From Flavobacterium saliperosum (GTDB lineage Bacteria; Bacteroidota; Bacteroidia; Flavobacteriales; Flavobacteriaceae), in assembly GCF_900100625.1 (NCBI RefSeq), contig NZ_FMTY01000003.1, forward strand, positions 317,424-381,423: 64,000 nt of DNA, read 5' to 3'. Shown one piece after another: positions 43,069 to 52,260 of this stretch. How positions within the stretch are numbered: the first letter of the stretch is position 1; every line of letters begins with the position of its first letter. A program made the translations under genes and the position numbers. The notes under the pieces were generated by a model, which was not told the DNA's origin, made no database searches, and saw only the letters and a list, made by a program, of their open reading frames with translations.

Positions 43069-46000
43069 TTATCGTTTCAGTGTAAAATGACCGCGATGTT
43101 CTTTTCCGTTTTTACGGGTTACCACAAACCAATAATCATCGGAAGGTACCGGCACACCTAAGTAAGTGCCATCCCAACCTTCGGAAGCATTCCCCAACTG
43201 TTTTAAGAGTTTTCCGTAACGGTTGAATATTTTTACGGTCAGATCCGATTCTTTTTCCGAAAATTTGATTCTCCAGAAATCATTATACCCATCGCCGTTC
43301 GGAGTGAAAAACTTAGGATGAATAAGTAAATACACCTCATCAGCCACAACGCCACAGCCGTGTTTGTCTCTTACATAAACGGTATGTTCTCCCACTTCCA
43401 AATCATAAAAAGTAGAACTGTTTTGATAATTAATCCCATCCAATGAGTATTCGTAATCACCCAATCCGGTGACAGATACTGTAATGATGTTGTTTTCGGG
43501 TGTCCAGTCCAATATGTCGAAATTTGTTATGGTTGCCGGATTGGATAAAACGACCTTAAAGGTTTTGGTTGTACTGCAAATTACCGAACCGTGACTCTCC
43601 GTTACGGTCAAAGTATAATTTCCGGCCTGCGAAATCACCGCGGTTGGGCTTGTACTTCCGTTAGACCAGGTATAGCTGTCAAAAACAGCATCTTCCGTTA
43701 CGGTAACGGTATGGTTTTCACACAGGTAATATAAATCGTCTATGGTAATAACCGGTGTTGGGATTAAGGTTAAATCCAAATTGGCTATACTGAAACAACC
43801 GTAGGTATCTTTTACCACTACATAGATGATTTGGTTGGTTGTATTCAAATTATAACCGCTGTAATTGGTAATACCTTCCGCTGTCAGTTGATTTTGAGCC
43901 CCATTCAGTGAGGTATAGTAAGCAAATGTATAATTCGAAGGTGTTGATACGAACATAGGATTATAGAGCGATAAATTCACCGGTTCGTTTCCATTGTTCA
44001 GATTATCACAAATCAGCGTACTGTAATCGGTAACCACCGGAAGCGGTCGGAAATAGGAGCTGATAAATGCATTTTGGATGTTAGATATACAATTCAAACC
44101 TTTTCGCACTCTTAACTGTAAATTGGCGCCATTATTTAAATTGCCTAATGTATTGTTGGTTGACCAGGTTACTCCACCGTCAAAACTGTAAAAATCGGCA
44201 GGAGTTGTTATGATTATCGTGGCATATTTGTCACAGCCGGCATCATCTATAGTGTAGGTAGGGCGACTGTTTTCAAAACTGGTTAAATACACATATACAT
44301 TTGGAGACGTGCATCCCTGAGCATTTTTTATTTTGATGATGTAACTTCCCGCAGCAAGATTGTTGAAAGTGTCTGAGGTTTGCCAGGTTGTTCCTCCATC
44401 AGAACTGTATTCCGATGCAGGGGTGGTCACTGTGATACTACCCAAGTTGGAACAATAAGGAGCAACAACGGAATACGTTGGGGCTGATAAAAACTGACTG
44501 TAAAATACGACACTATTAAAATTGGAAATACAGCCAAATTCATTTTTAGTACGAATTAAATACGTTCCAATCGGTAAATTGCTTGCGGTATTGCTGGTGG
44601 TCCATGTAACCCCGTTATCAAAACTATATTCTGTTGCCGGAGTGGTAATAGTGATACTGCCCAAATCATCACAATTCGTTGGATTAACACTGGTGTAAAG
44701 TGGGTATGAAGATAAATACGGAACGAGGTTAATAGGCGAACTGTAGGAAATACAGTTGTTTATCGTTTTTATTTTTATGCGATAGGTACCAACCTGTAAG
44801 TTGGTTGCAGTGTTGTTTGTGGTCCAGGTCACACCATCATCATAACTGTATTGCGATGCCGGGGATGCTATCGTTATGGTTCCCGTGTTTACAAAACAAG
44901 TGGGTTGCGTAACCACGATAGTAGGCGATACCGCAATTTGACTTGGTAAAATAGTTACCGAAGCATTCGCCACACATCCGTCGCTATCCGTTATTGCAAC
45001 GCTGTATGTTCCTACGCTGTTAACAACTGTGTCGCGAGTCGTATCACCGTTAGACCATAAGTAGGCACTTCCCGGGGAGGCGGTGAGTGTGGTACTCCCA
45101 CTACAAACATTTAAAATACCGGAGATGGTTCCGGAAGGATTTTTTACCATAACCTGAAAAGCTATGATTTTATAACAGGTAGCATCTTTCGTTACTCTCG
45201 CAAAAATGGTTGACGAATAACTTTCGTGATTGGTAAAGTTCGTTATCGGATTTGTATCGTTAGTGGCATCGATTAGTGTGGTGAAATAACTTAACGTCAG
45301 TCCCGTCTGTGTCCCGATAATTTGGGTGTCTACAGTGGTAAGGTCAAAAAATTCTTTCCCGTCATCATTTCCGTCACAAAGTTTCAGTACGCCGGTTTGC
45401 AGCGTAAAATTACAATCGGGAGTACAGTTCATAAATGAAATATCCCACCCCGGATTAGCATCGGTATCGCTTGCCGAACTGAAATTCGTTCCCGCACAGT
45501 CAGATTCGGTTACACCGTAATTGATAACCACACCCACATTGTAATTTCCGGTTATGGTATCAGGTAAATTGGTTCCGTCCAACTGAAAACAGAAGGTATT
45601 GTTGGTCAAATCCAAAGCAGATGTGACCGAAGTGCTGTAAATAACCGCATTCGTACTGTCGTAAACATTCAGCGTAATGGCTTCTACAGAAGCCGCAACA
45701 CCTCCGGAATTCGGCACTGTAAAAGTACCGCAAACAGAGAGTGGTAATGTCGGACAAATTTGATACATAGGATCTAATTCGATACTTCCCTGAAGGTTCT
45801 CATCAGAGTGCAACAAACACAAATCGTCAATATAAGCATAGCCAAAATGACCGCCCAAACCGCATCGTGCACCGGTAAACTCGATGGTAAATTCTTCATT
45901 GTTAGGAATAGAAGAGATGTCAAGGCTTCCGGATTGCCAATTCTGGGTGTACAAAACAATGCTTCCGGCTTCATAATTTGGAGCTTGCGTAAAGATACAG

Positions 46001-46701
46001 TTGGTTGGATCACCGATTACACAGAACTCACTCACTACGGTACCGTTTCGGTTGATAATTCTCGCCTTGAAAAAGGGTTGTTCGTTAAAGTGTCCCGAAT
46101 CTTCAATACTTTGAAGCACCGCTTTGTAATTAAAAATCACATTGGTTTCATTGTTGGTTTTGAAGCGTTTGGCCTGAACTACACCAGATGTTGTATAAGA
46201 GTCCTTGTGATTTATTTTCAATGCAAACTGATCAAAGGCATTGATGTTTCCAATGAATTCATCAATATAATTGGAAGGCACTGTCGATGCCATTAAACTA
46301 TTCTGATTCGGATTATACTGTGCAATATTCTGATTGGCAGTTGTAGTTGGGGTAACACATTGTGTAGGATTGATTGGGTTTGCGGTCGTATATAAAAAAT
46401 GCTTCAGAACCGTTGCGCCGGAAGCGATTTCAAATTCTTCGAAATTACTGTTACTGCACAAATGGGCCGGAGTTAAGGTAGCTCTGGAAGTGGAGGTACT
46501 CTTGTTGTTTACATTTAATTCTTCCTGTCTCTTTAAGAAATACAATGCACGCTGCACCGAATCGGTTATTATTTTACCGTTGCGGTCTTCAATAATTTTA
46601 GTTTTGAACAGACTATTGTCCGAAATTCGATTTGGGTTCGTATTTTGGGAAAAAAGCAGTGTGGAAAACAACAAACAGCCAACAAGAAATAAATGCCTCA
46701 C
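43069..46701 (-). CDS. Secreted repeat protein with T9SS type B (gliding motility-associated) C-terminal domain
   Basis: 1210 residues from the GTG at 46701 (VRHLFLVGCLLFSTLLFSQ), preferred over an ATG 60 bases earlier because a -7 box lies between them. After the signal peptide comes a low-complexity N-terminal region and an IYDDLCLL-type domain; then four tandem repeats of about 70 residues, each with YSFDNGVTW or YSYDDGVTW, and a final YEYSLDGINY module. The last 80 residues (FFTPNGDGYNDFWRIKF through FTLKR) are the type B T9SS domain. It is exported to the cell surface and may act as an adhesin. Confidence 0.92.
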   Translation of the reverse strand: MRHLFLVGCLLFSTLLFSQNTNPNRISDNSLFKTKIIEDRNGKIITDSVQRALYFLKRQEELNVNNKSTSTSRATLTPAHLCSNSNFEEFEIASGATVLKHFLYTTANPINPTQCVTPTTTANQNIAQYNPNQNSLMASTVPSNYIDEFIGNINAFDQFALKINHKDSYTTSGVVQAKRFKTNNETNVIFNYKAVLQSIEDSGHFNEQPFFKARIINRNGTVVSEFCVIGDPTNCIFTQAPNYEAGSIVLYTQNWQSGSLDISSIPNNEEFTIEFTGARCGLGGHFGYAYIDDLCLLHSDENLQGSIELDPMYQICPTLPLSVCGTFTVPNSGGVAASVEAITLNVYDSTNAVIYSTSVTSALDLTNNTFCFQLDGTNLPDTITGNYNVGVVINYGVTESDCAGTNFSSASDTDANPGWDISFMNCTPDCNFTLQTGVLKLCDGNDDGKEFFDLTTVDTQIIGTQTGLTLSYFTTLIDATNDTNPITNFTNHESYSSTIFARVTKDATCYKIIAFQVMVKNPSGTISGILNVCSGSTTLTASPGSAYLWSNGDTTRDTVVNSVGTYSVAITDSDGCVANASVTILPSQIAVSPTIVVTQPTCFVNTGTITIASPASQYSYDDGVTWTTNNTATNLQVGTYRIKIKTINNCISYSSPINLVPYLSSYPLYTSVNPTNCDDLGSITITTPATEYSFDNGVTWTTSNTASNLPIGTYLIRTKNEFGCISNFNSVVFYSQFLSAPTYSVVAPYCSNLGSITVTTPASEYSSDGGTTWQTSDTFNNLAAGSYIIKIKNAQGCTSPNVYVYLTSFENSRPTYTIDDAGCDKYATIIITTPADFYSFDGGVTWSTNNTLGNLNNGANLQLRVRKGLNCISNIQNAFISSYFRPLPVVTDYSTLICDNLNNGNEPVNLSLYNPMFVSTPSNYTFAYYTSLNGAQNQLTAEGITNYSGYNLNTTNQIIYVVVKDTYGCFSIANLDLTLIPTPVITIDDLYYLCENHTVTVTEDAVFDSYTWSNGSTSPTAVISQAGNYTLTVTESHGSVICSTTKTFKVVLSNPATITNFDILDWTPENNIITVSVTGLGDYEYSLDGINYQNSSTFYDLEVGEHTVYVRDKHGCGVVADEVYLLIHPKFFTPNGDGYNDFWRIKFSEKESDLTVKIFNRYGKLLKQLGNASEGWDGTYLGVPVPSDDYWFVVTRKNGKEHRGHFTLKR

Positions 46702-46716
46702 TTTAATTTTTTTTTG

Positions 46717-46724
46717 CAAAACTA
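46717..46724 (-). promoter_or_regulatory. -7 element TAGTTTTG of the T9SS type B gene
   Basis: TAGTTTTG on the minus strand lies 15 bases before the GTG at 46701 and after the in-frame ATG at 46761, so it supports the GTG as the start. The -33 partner is not clear. Confidence 0.5.
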
Positions 46725-46871
46725 AGAGAAATGTTACAACTATTCTTATAAAAACAAACATTTAAACAAAACCTTACAATAAGTTCACAGTTTGATTTTT
46801 TTATGTGATAAACTGAATTGTTCAGGTGTTAAAAAAATGTAATAATGGTATATTTTAATAAAATGGGGGAT

Positions 46872-46985
46872 TTATCTTTTGAGCGTAAAGTGACCCTGAT
46901 ATTCTTTTCCGTTTTGGCGTGTAACCATTTTTTGATACCCAATCACGCCTTTAATATCTAAAACAAAAGGAAATCGATAACGAAA
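46872..46985 (-). pseudogene. Remnant of a T9SS type B C-terminal domain gene
   Basis: A minus-strand reading gives VTRQNGKEYQGHFTLKR followed by a stop codon. This nearly repeats the end of the intact gene, VTRKNGKEHRGHFTLKR. About 15 further codons upstream (FVLDIKGVIGYQKM) are open and then a stop appears. There is no start codon or the rest of a domain. The gap 46762-47082 otherwise holds a possible plus-strand fragment (46957-47060) and a -7 box TAATTTTG (47058-47065). Confidence 0.7.
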
Positions 46986-47082
46986 TCACTGAAAAAATAA
47001 ACGCACTACGATATCGAGAAAATTCAGCAAATCCATGACATCATTAAAAATATGGAGTAATTTTGTCGGTCAATAAAAACAA

Positions 47083-49278
47083 ATGAATAACATCCTCCTA
47101 ATCACGCCGCCTTTTACCCAGCTGAATACGCCGTATCCGGCCACGGCTTACTTAAAAGGGTTTCTCAATACCAAAAACATCGATTCGTTTCAGATGGATT
47201 TGGGTATTGAAGTGATTTTGGAATTGTTTTCCCAACCGGGTTTACAAGGTGTTTTTAAGCAGTCGGCGGACAATAAAAGTACGTTTTCCGATAACGCACA
47301 ACGCATCTTTTCGTTACAGAACGACTACATCAAGACCATCGATTCGGTTATCGCTTTTCTGCAGGGAAACAATCCTACTTTAGCGCGTCAGATTTGTTTG
47401 GACGGTTTTCTGCCCGAAGCTTCCCGTTTCAGTCAGCTCGACGACATGGATTGGGCGTTCGGAACCATGGGAATGCAGGACAAGGCGAAACATCTGGCCA
47501 CTTTATATTTAGAGGATTTATCCGATTTCATTGTGGAATGTGTCGATGAAAACTTCGGATTCAGTCGCTATGCCGAACGTTTGGGAAGAAGCGCCAATTC
47601 GTTTGATGAATTATATGAGTATTTACAAACCGAACCAACGTACATCGATTCCATCACTTTAAAGATTCTTAGCGAAAGACTCGAAGAAGTACAGTCAAAA
47701 TTGGTTTGCCTTTCGGTTCCTTTCCCCGGAAATTTATACAGTGCTTTTCGTTGTGCGCAATACATCAAACAACATTTCCCCGAAATCAGGGTTTCCATGG
47801 GCGGTGGTTTCCCGAATACCGAATTACGGGAACTAAAAGACAAACGCGTTTTTGAATTCTTTGATTTCATTACCTTAGATGATGGCGAATTGCCCGTAGA
47901 ACTTTTATACGAAACCGTTTGTCATCCTGAGCCTGTCGAAGGAACTTTCAAAAGAACCTTCCTCTTGGAAAACGACACGGTGGTTTATAAAAACAATACG
48001 CTGCGTCACGACTACAAACAAAGTGAAGTCGGTACGCCCGATTACTCCGATTTGTTGTTGCATAAATACATTTCCGTAATCGAAATCGCCAACCCAATGC
48101 ACAGTCTTTGGAGCGACGGACGCTGGAACAAACTAACCATGGCACACGGATGCTACTGGGGAAAATGTACGTTCTGCGATATTTCACTCGATTACATCAA
48201 AATATACGAACCCATTGCTGCCAAAATTCTGGTGGATCGGATGGAAGAACTTATAGCCCAAACGGGTCACAACGGTTTTCATTTTGTTGACGAAGCCGCA
48301 CCACCGGCCTTAATGCGGGAAGTGGCTTTGGAAATTCTCCGCAGAAACCTAACGGTAACCTGGTGGACGAACATTCGCTTCGAAAAAAGCTTCACGGCCG
48401 ATTTGTGTGTTTTACTGAAAGCTTCCGGTTGTATCGCGGTTTCCGGTGGATTGGAAGTGGCTTCCGACCGATTGTTGGAACTGATCAAAAAAGGCGTAAC
48501 GGTTGAACAGGTAGCCGTAGTTACCCGCAACTTTACCGAAGCCGGCATTATGGTACATGCTTATTTGATGTACGGCTATCCAACACAAACCATTCAGGAA
48601 ACGATTGACAGTCTGGAAATGGTACGCCAGTTGTTCGAATTGGGCGTACTGCAGTCCGGATTCTGGCATCAGTTTGCCATGACAGCGCACAGTCCGGTGG
48701 GCATGTTTCCGGAAGAATTCGGCGTGATTCCCGAAAGTAATGAAATCACCTTTGCGAACAACGATATTCAGTTTAAAGACAAAACCGGAATTGATCACGA
48801 TAAATTCAGCTTCGGACTTAAAAAATCCTTATTTAATTACATGCACGGCATCTGTTTCGATTATCCGTTGCAGGATTGGTTCGATTTCAAGATTCCGAGA
48901 ACCGCGGTCAAACCCGATTTTATTTATAATTGTCTTGAAAAAGAAGTGGCCTTTACGGTCAAGCCGAATGCTAAAATCGTTTGGATAGGAGGAAAACCGT
49001 TAACCGAGTCGTTTACGAAAAGCAAGAAAGGCAATTCGTGGGAAATGATGAAGTTGACATTTCACGACAAGCGGGAAGTCTTCGAAATTACGGTCGACAA
49101 AGAAAAAGGCGAGTGGTTACAATCGTTATTGGATAAAATTTCGGTTACGAACGAAAAACGTTATACTTTCAACGAAGTCAAATCCGATTACGAAACTTCA
49201 GGCTTGGATGATTTCGAATTGTTCTGGTATGCTAAACCCTTAAATACCTTACGGAATTTCGGATTGTTAATCTTATAA
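47083..49278 (+). CDS. Cobalamin-binding radical SAM protein with CX4CX2C cluster motif
   Basis: 731 residues. The N-terminal third fits a B12-binding-type domain (ILLITPPFTQLNTPYPATAY, then VSMGGGFPNTEL). The radical SAM core begins near residue 350, where HGCYWGKCTFCD holds Cys357, Cys362 and Cys365; the spacing is CX4CX2C, not the usual CX3CX2C. SGGLEVASDRLLELIKKGV and LMYGYPTQT are the next SAM-barrel motifs. A C-terminal 200-residue domain is unassigned. Substrate unknown. A short extragenic-type repeat is inserted in frame near residue 280. A -7 box lies at 47058-47065. Confidence 0.82.
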   Translation: MNNILLITPPFTQLNTPYPATAYLKGFLNTKNIDSFQMDLGIEVILELFSQPGLQGVFKQSADNKSTFSDNAQRIFSLQNDYIKTIDSVIAFLQGNNPTLARQICLDGFLPEASRFSQLDDMDWAFGTMGMQDKAKHLATLYLEDLSDFIVECVDENFGFSRYAERLGRSANSFDELYEYLQTEPTYIDSITLKILSERLEEVQSKLVCLSVPFPGNLYSAFRCAQYIKQHFPEIRVSMGGGFPNTELRELKDKRVFEFFDFITLDDGELPVELLYETVCHPEPVEGTFKRTFLLENDTVVYKNNTLRHDYKQSEVGTPDYSDLLLHKYISVIEIANPMHSLWSDGRWNKLTMAHGCYWGKCTFCDISLDYIKIYEPIAAKILVDRMEELIAQTGHNGFHFVDEAAPPALMREVALEILRRNLTVTWWTNIRFEKSFTADLCVLLKASGCIAVSGGLEVASDRLLELIKKGVTVEQVAVVTRNFTEAGIMVHAYLMYGYPTQTIQETIDSLEMVRQLFELGVLQSGFWHQFAMTAHSPVGMFPEEFGVIPESNEITFANNDIQFKDKTGIDHDKFSFGLKKSLFNYMHGICFDYPLQDWFDFKIPRTAVKPDFIYNCLEKEVAFTVKPNAKIVWIGGKPLTESFTKSKKGNSWEMMKLTFHDKREVFEITVDKEKGEWLQSLLDKISVTNEKRYTFNEVKSDYETSGLDDFELFWYAKPLNTLRNFGLLIL
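47920..47957 (+). repeat. In-frame intragenic palindromic repeat (HPEPVEG type)
   Basis: TCATCCTGAGCCTGTCGAAG encodes CHPEPVEG on the plus strand, while the minus strand reads SFDRLRMT. These peptides are the translated signature of a repeat spread through many bacterial genomes. Here it adds residues around 280-288 of the radical SAM protein without breaking the frame. Confidence 0.7.
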
Positions 49279-49397
49279 CACGCTGTTTTGATAATTTATT
49301 TTCAAATAATAATTAAAATAATTGTTTGTTTTGCGGATAAGTTGTTAAATTTAGATAAAACTTGCTAAATTTAGTTTAGTATCTGAAAACAAGAACA

Positions 49398-51506
49398 GTG
49401 AAACCTATTCGTAAACGTTATAATGACTCCACCTATTCCAAGGTAATATTACTGCTTTCGTTGGTAACCTTCGGATTATTATTGCTTGTACTCTCATTAT
49501 ACTTTTACACCCGAATACAGGAAAAGCAGATTTTTAAGTCCAGCAGGGAACTGTATGCCAATGAAATCTCTTCCTTGTTAAAACTGAACGCAGAGCCTTA
49601 CCTGTCGGTTATTGCCGATGCCACCTATTGGGACGAGTTTGTGGATTTTACTCAAAGCAAAGACATCAAATGGTTCAATACTTCGGTAGCCAACATCATT
49701 GATTCGTATAAAGTGGAATATTTGTGTGCATATAATGTTGATGGAGAGTTTATTACCAAAGTATCCACGCTTAAAATTAAAACAAAAGATTTTATTCCCG
49801 AAGCGGCTTTAAAAAGAATTCACGAAAAAAAAGCCGATAAGTTTTATTTGAAAATACCCGAAGGCATTGTAGAAGTTTATGGTGCCACCATACATCCTTC
49901 CGATGATCCGTTCAAAAATAAAACCAAACCATCTGGCTATTTTTTTATCGCCCGATTGTTGGATGCCGAGTACTTCACCAATATAGAAGAAATATCCAGT
50001 TCGAAAATTAAATTTTACGAAGGGAATGAAAAGGCAAAAAAAACCGTTTTTACCGTAGTGCCTTTAAAGGATTATGAAGGAAATGTTATTTCCAGCCTGT
50101 ATTTCAAACGAGCCTACGATATTGATTTTTCCATAACCAAAAGAATTCTCCTGATTACCGCTTTAGCACTGCTGTTATCCTGGATAGTATATTATTATTA
50201 TGCCAATTTATGGTCAAGATTACCCATCAGTTTCATTAAGAAAATTTTAGTGAACGGCGATCCGGGCGCCATTGCATCTCTGAAAAATATAAAAGGGGAA
50301 TTCCGATACATTGGAAAACTCTTCGAAGAGAATAAGTTGAAAACCGAACAGCTCGCCATCGCCAAAAGCAAAGCGGAAGAAAGCGACCGACTGAAGTCCT
50401 CGTTCCTGATGAATTTATCCCATGAAATCAGAACACCGATGAATGCTATTTTAGGATTTACCGATTTGCTGTCCAATCCTGCCGTATCCGATGCCGAGAA
50501 AAAAGAATATATCACGATCATTCGGCAAAGCGGTAAGAACCTGATTGAAATTATTGACGATTTGGTTGAAATGTCCAAGATCGATTCCAATATCGTAAAA
50601 CCCAACCTCTATTCTGTTAATTTGGATGAGTTGGTTCAGATGACTTACCATTCTTTCAAAGGACTTAATCAGAATACGAACATTGAGTTTAAATTGATTT
50701 CTCCTAAAAAACCGATTCGCACGAACATCATGACGGACGGCACAAAATTGAAGGAAATTATAACCAATCTCGTAAACAACGCCTTCAAGTTTACGGAAAA
50801 AGGTTTCATTATTCTGGAATATGATCTTGACGAAGAAAACAAAAAAATCATTTTCAGCATAAAGGATTCGGGAATCGGCATTCCGGAGGAATTTCAACAA
50901 AGCATTTTTAAACGTTTCAGTAAAATGAATGCCAAAGGGATTTCCGCTAACGAAGGTTTAGGTTTGGGGCTTGCCATTTCCAAAGCCTATGTTACGATGC
51001 TTGGGGGAGAAATTGAGTTTCAGTCACAAATGGCGATTGGCTCAACGTTTACTTTTTCCATTGCATTGGAATATGATGAAGCGCAACTCGAAACCGAGGC
51101 GGTTGTCAATAAAGAAATTACTCCCATTGATGTGGGTAACGAAAAAATCATTTTAGTTGCGGAAGACGATAATATTAATTTTATCCTGTTGGAAAAGCTG
51201 TTGAAAATGAATAATTTCAAGGTAATCAGGGCGAAAGACGGCCTGGAAGCGGTTCAGATCTGTAAGGAGAACCATGAAATTGATTTAGTATTTATGGATA
51301 TTAAAATGCCCAACTTAAGTGGTTATGAAGCTTTTGTTGAAATACGAAAATTCAATCCCGCAATTCCCATAGTAGCGCAAACGTCCTATTCTTTTTCAGA
51401 AGAAATCGAGCGCATCAAAGAAATCGGATTCAACGATTATATTTCCAAACCATTGGACAAGGAGAAAATATTCGGGTTGCTGAAAAAATACTTTGCCGAA
51501 CAATAA
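49398..51506 (+). CDS. Hybrid sensor histidine kinase/response regulator with CHASE4 domain
   Basis: 702 residues with a GTG start at 49398. Order: TM1 (about 16-37), periplasmic CHASE4 sensor (40-245, with WDEFVDF), TM2 (about 250-268), HisKA with phospho-His342 in NLSHEIRTPMNAILGF, HATPase with NLVNNAFKFTEKG and DSGIGIPEE, then a receiver domain (580-700) with phospho-acceptor Asp634 in VFMDIKMPNLSGYEA. As a hybrid kinase it should pass phosphate on to an Hpt protein; one is encoded at 30371-30715, but a direct link is not shown. Confidence 0.93.
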   Translation: MKPIRKRYNDSTYSKVILLLSLVTFGLLLLVLSLYFYTRIQEKQIFKSSRELYANEISSLLKLNAEPYLSVIADATYWDEFVDFTQSKDIKWFNTSVANIIDSYKVEYLCAYNVDGEFITKVSTLKIKTKDFIPEAALKRIHEKKADKFYLKIPEGIVEVYGATIHPSDDPFKNKTKPSGYFFIARLLDAEYFTNIEEISSSKIKFYEGNEKAKKTVFTVVPLKDYEGNVISSLYFKRAYDIDFSITKRILLITALALLLSWIVYYYYANLWSRLPISFIKKILVNGDPGAIASLKNIKGEFRYIGKLFEENKLKTEQLAIAKSKAEESDRLKSSFLMNLSHEIRTPMNAILGFTDLLSNPAVSDAEKKEYITIIRQSGKNLIEIIDDLVEMSKIDSNIVKPNLYSVNLDELVQMTYHSFKGLNQNTNIEFKLISPKKPIRTNIMTDGTKLKEIITNLVNNAFKFTEKGFIILEYDLDEENKKIIFSIKDSGIGIPEEFQQSIFKRFSKMNAKGISANEGLGLGLAISKAYVTMLGGEIEFQSQMAIGSTFTFSIALEYDEAQLETEAVVNKEITPIDVGNEKIILVAEDDNINFILLEKLLKMNNFKVIRAKDGLEAVQICKENHEIDLVFMDIKMPNLSGYEAFVEIRKFNPAIPIVAQTSYSFSEEIERIKEIGFNDYISKPLDKEKIFGLLKKYFAEQ

Positions 51507-51695
51507 CCTTGGAATAACAATCGAATCCTTATCAAATCAAAAAGTAGTTATCGGATTAAAGGGAATACTTTTTCGGATTTATATCTGAAGTAGTGTCTTG
51601 TAATATAACTATATCAGATTACCAATTTCGAAGTTAAAAGTTTGCGGGAAAACGCTTTAGATTATTTACATTTACGGCAACAAATTTTTTAGCCC

Positions 51696-52181
51696 ATGAG
51701 TACTACTTATAAAGTGACCGTAAATACATCAACTCATTTTGATGTTGTAGATTCGGATGTGTCCTCTCTGGATGCCGTGAGTTTAGGAGACTCGAAATTC
51801 CATATTTTAAAAGACAATGTGTCTTATAAAGCAGAAATTACTGCGGCTGATTTCAACGCCAAAAAGTACACCGTAAAGATGAATAACACTACTTATGTGG
51901 TGGACATCGCCAATCCGTTGGACCAATTGATTAAGGAAATGGGGTTTGCCGTAGGTGCTTCCAAACAAATCAATTCCATTAAAGCACCCATGCCGGGCTT
52001 GATTCTGGAAATCAGCGTGGCAGTGGGCCAGGAAGTGAAAGAAAACGATCCAATCCTGATTCTGGGCGCCATGAAAATGGAAAACAGTTTCCTTTCGCCA
52101 AGAGACGGTGTCATCAAGTTAATTGCCGTAACACAAAATCAGGCGGTAGACAAAGGTCAGTTATTAATCGAATTCGAGTAA
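51696..52181 (+). CDS. Biotin carboxyl carrier subunit of an acyl-CoA carboxylase
   Basis: 161 residues. The C-terminal biotinyl domain contains GAMKMENSF with the biotinylated Lys. The N-terminal half is less conserved. It is the first gene of a three-gene carboxylase operon, with the biotin carboxylase 79 bases downstream. Confidence 0.93.
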   Translation: MSTTYKVTVNTSTHFDVVDSDVSSLDAVSLGDSKFHILKDNVSYKAEITAADFNAKKYTVKMNNTTYVVDIANPLDQLIKEMGFAVGASKQINSIKAPMPGLILEISVAVGQEVKENDPILILGAMKMENSFLSPRDGVIKLIAVTQNQAVDKGQLLIEFE

Positions 52182-52260
52182 AAGTAAGAATAGAAAAAAG
52201 AACCAAGAGAAAAGACTTCATTCAATAAAAAGATCTTTCTTCTTTTATCTAAAAAAAAAT

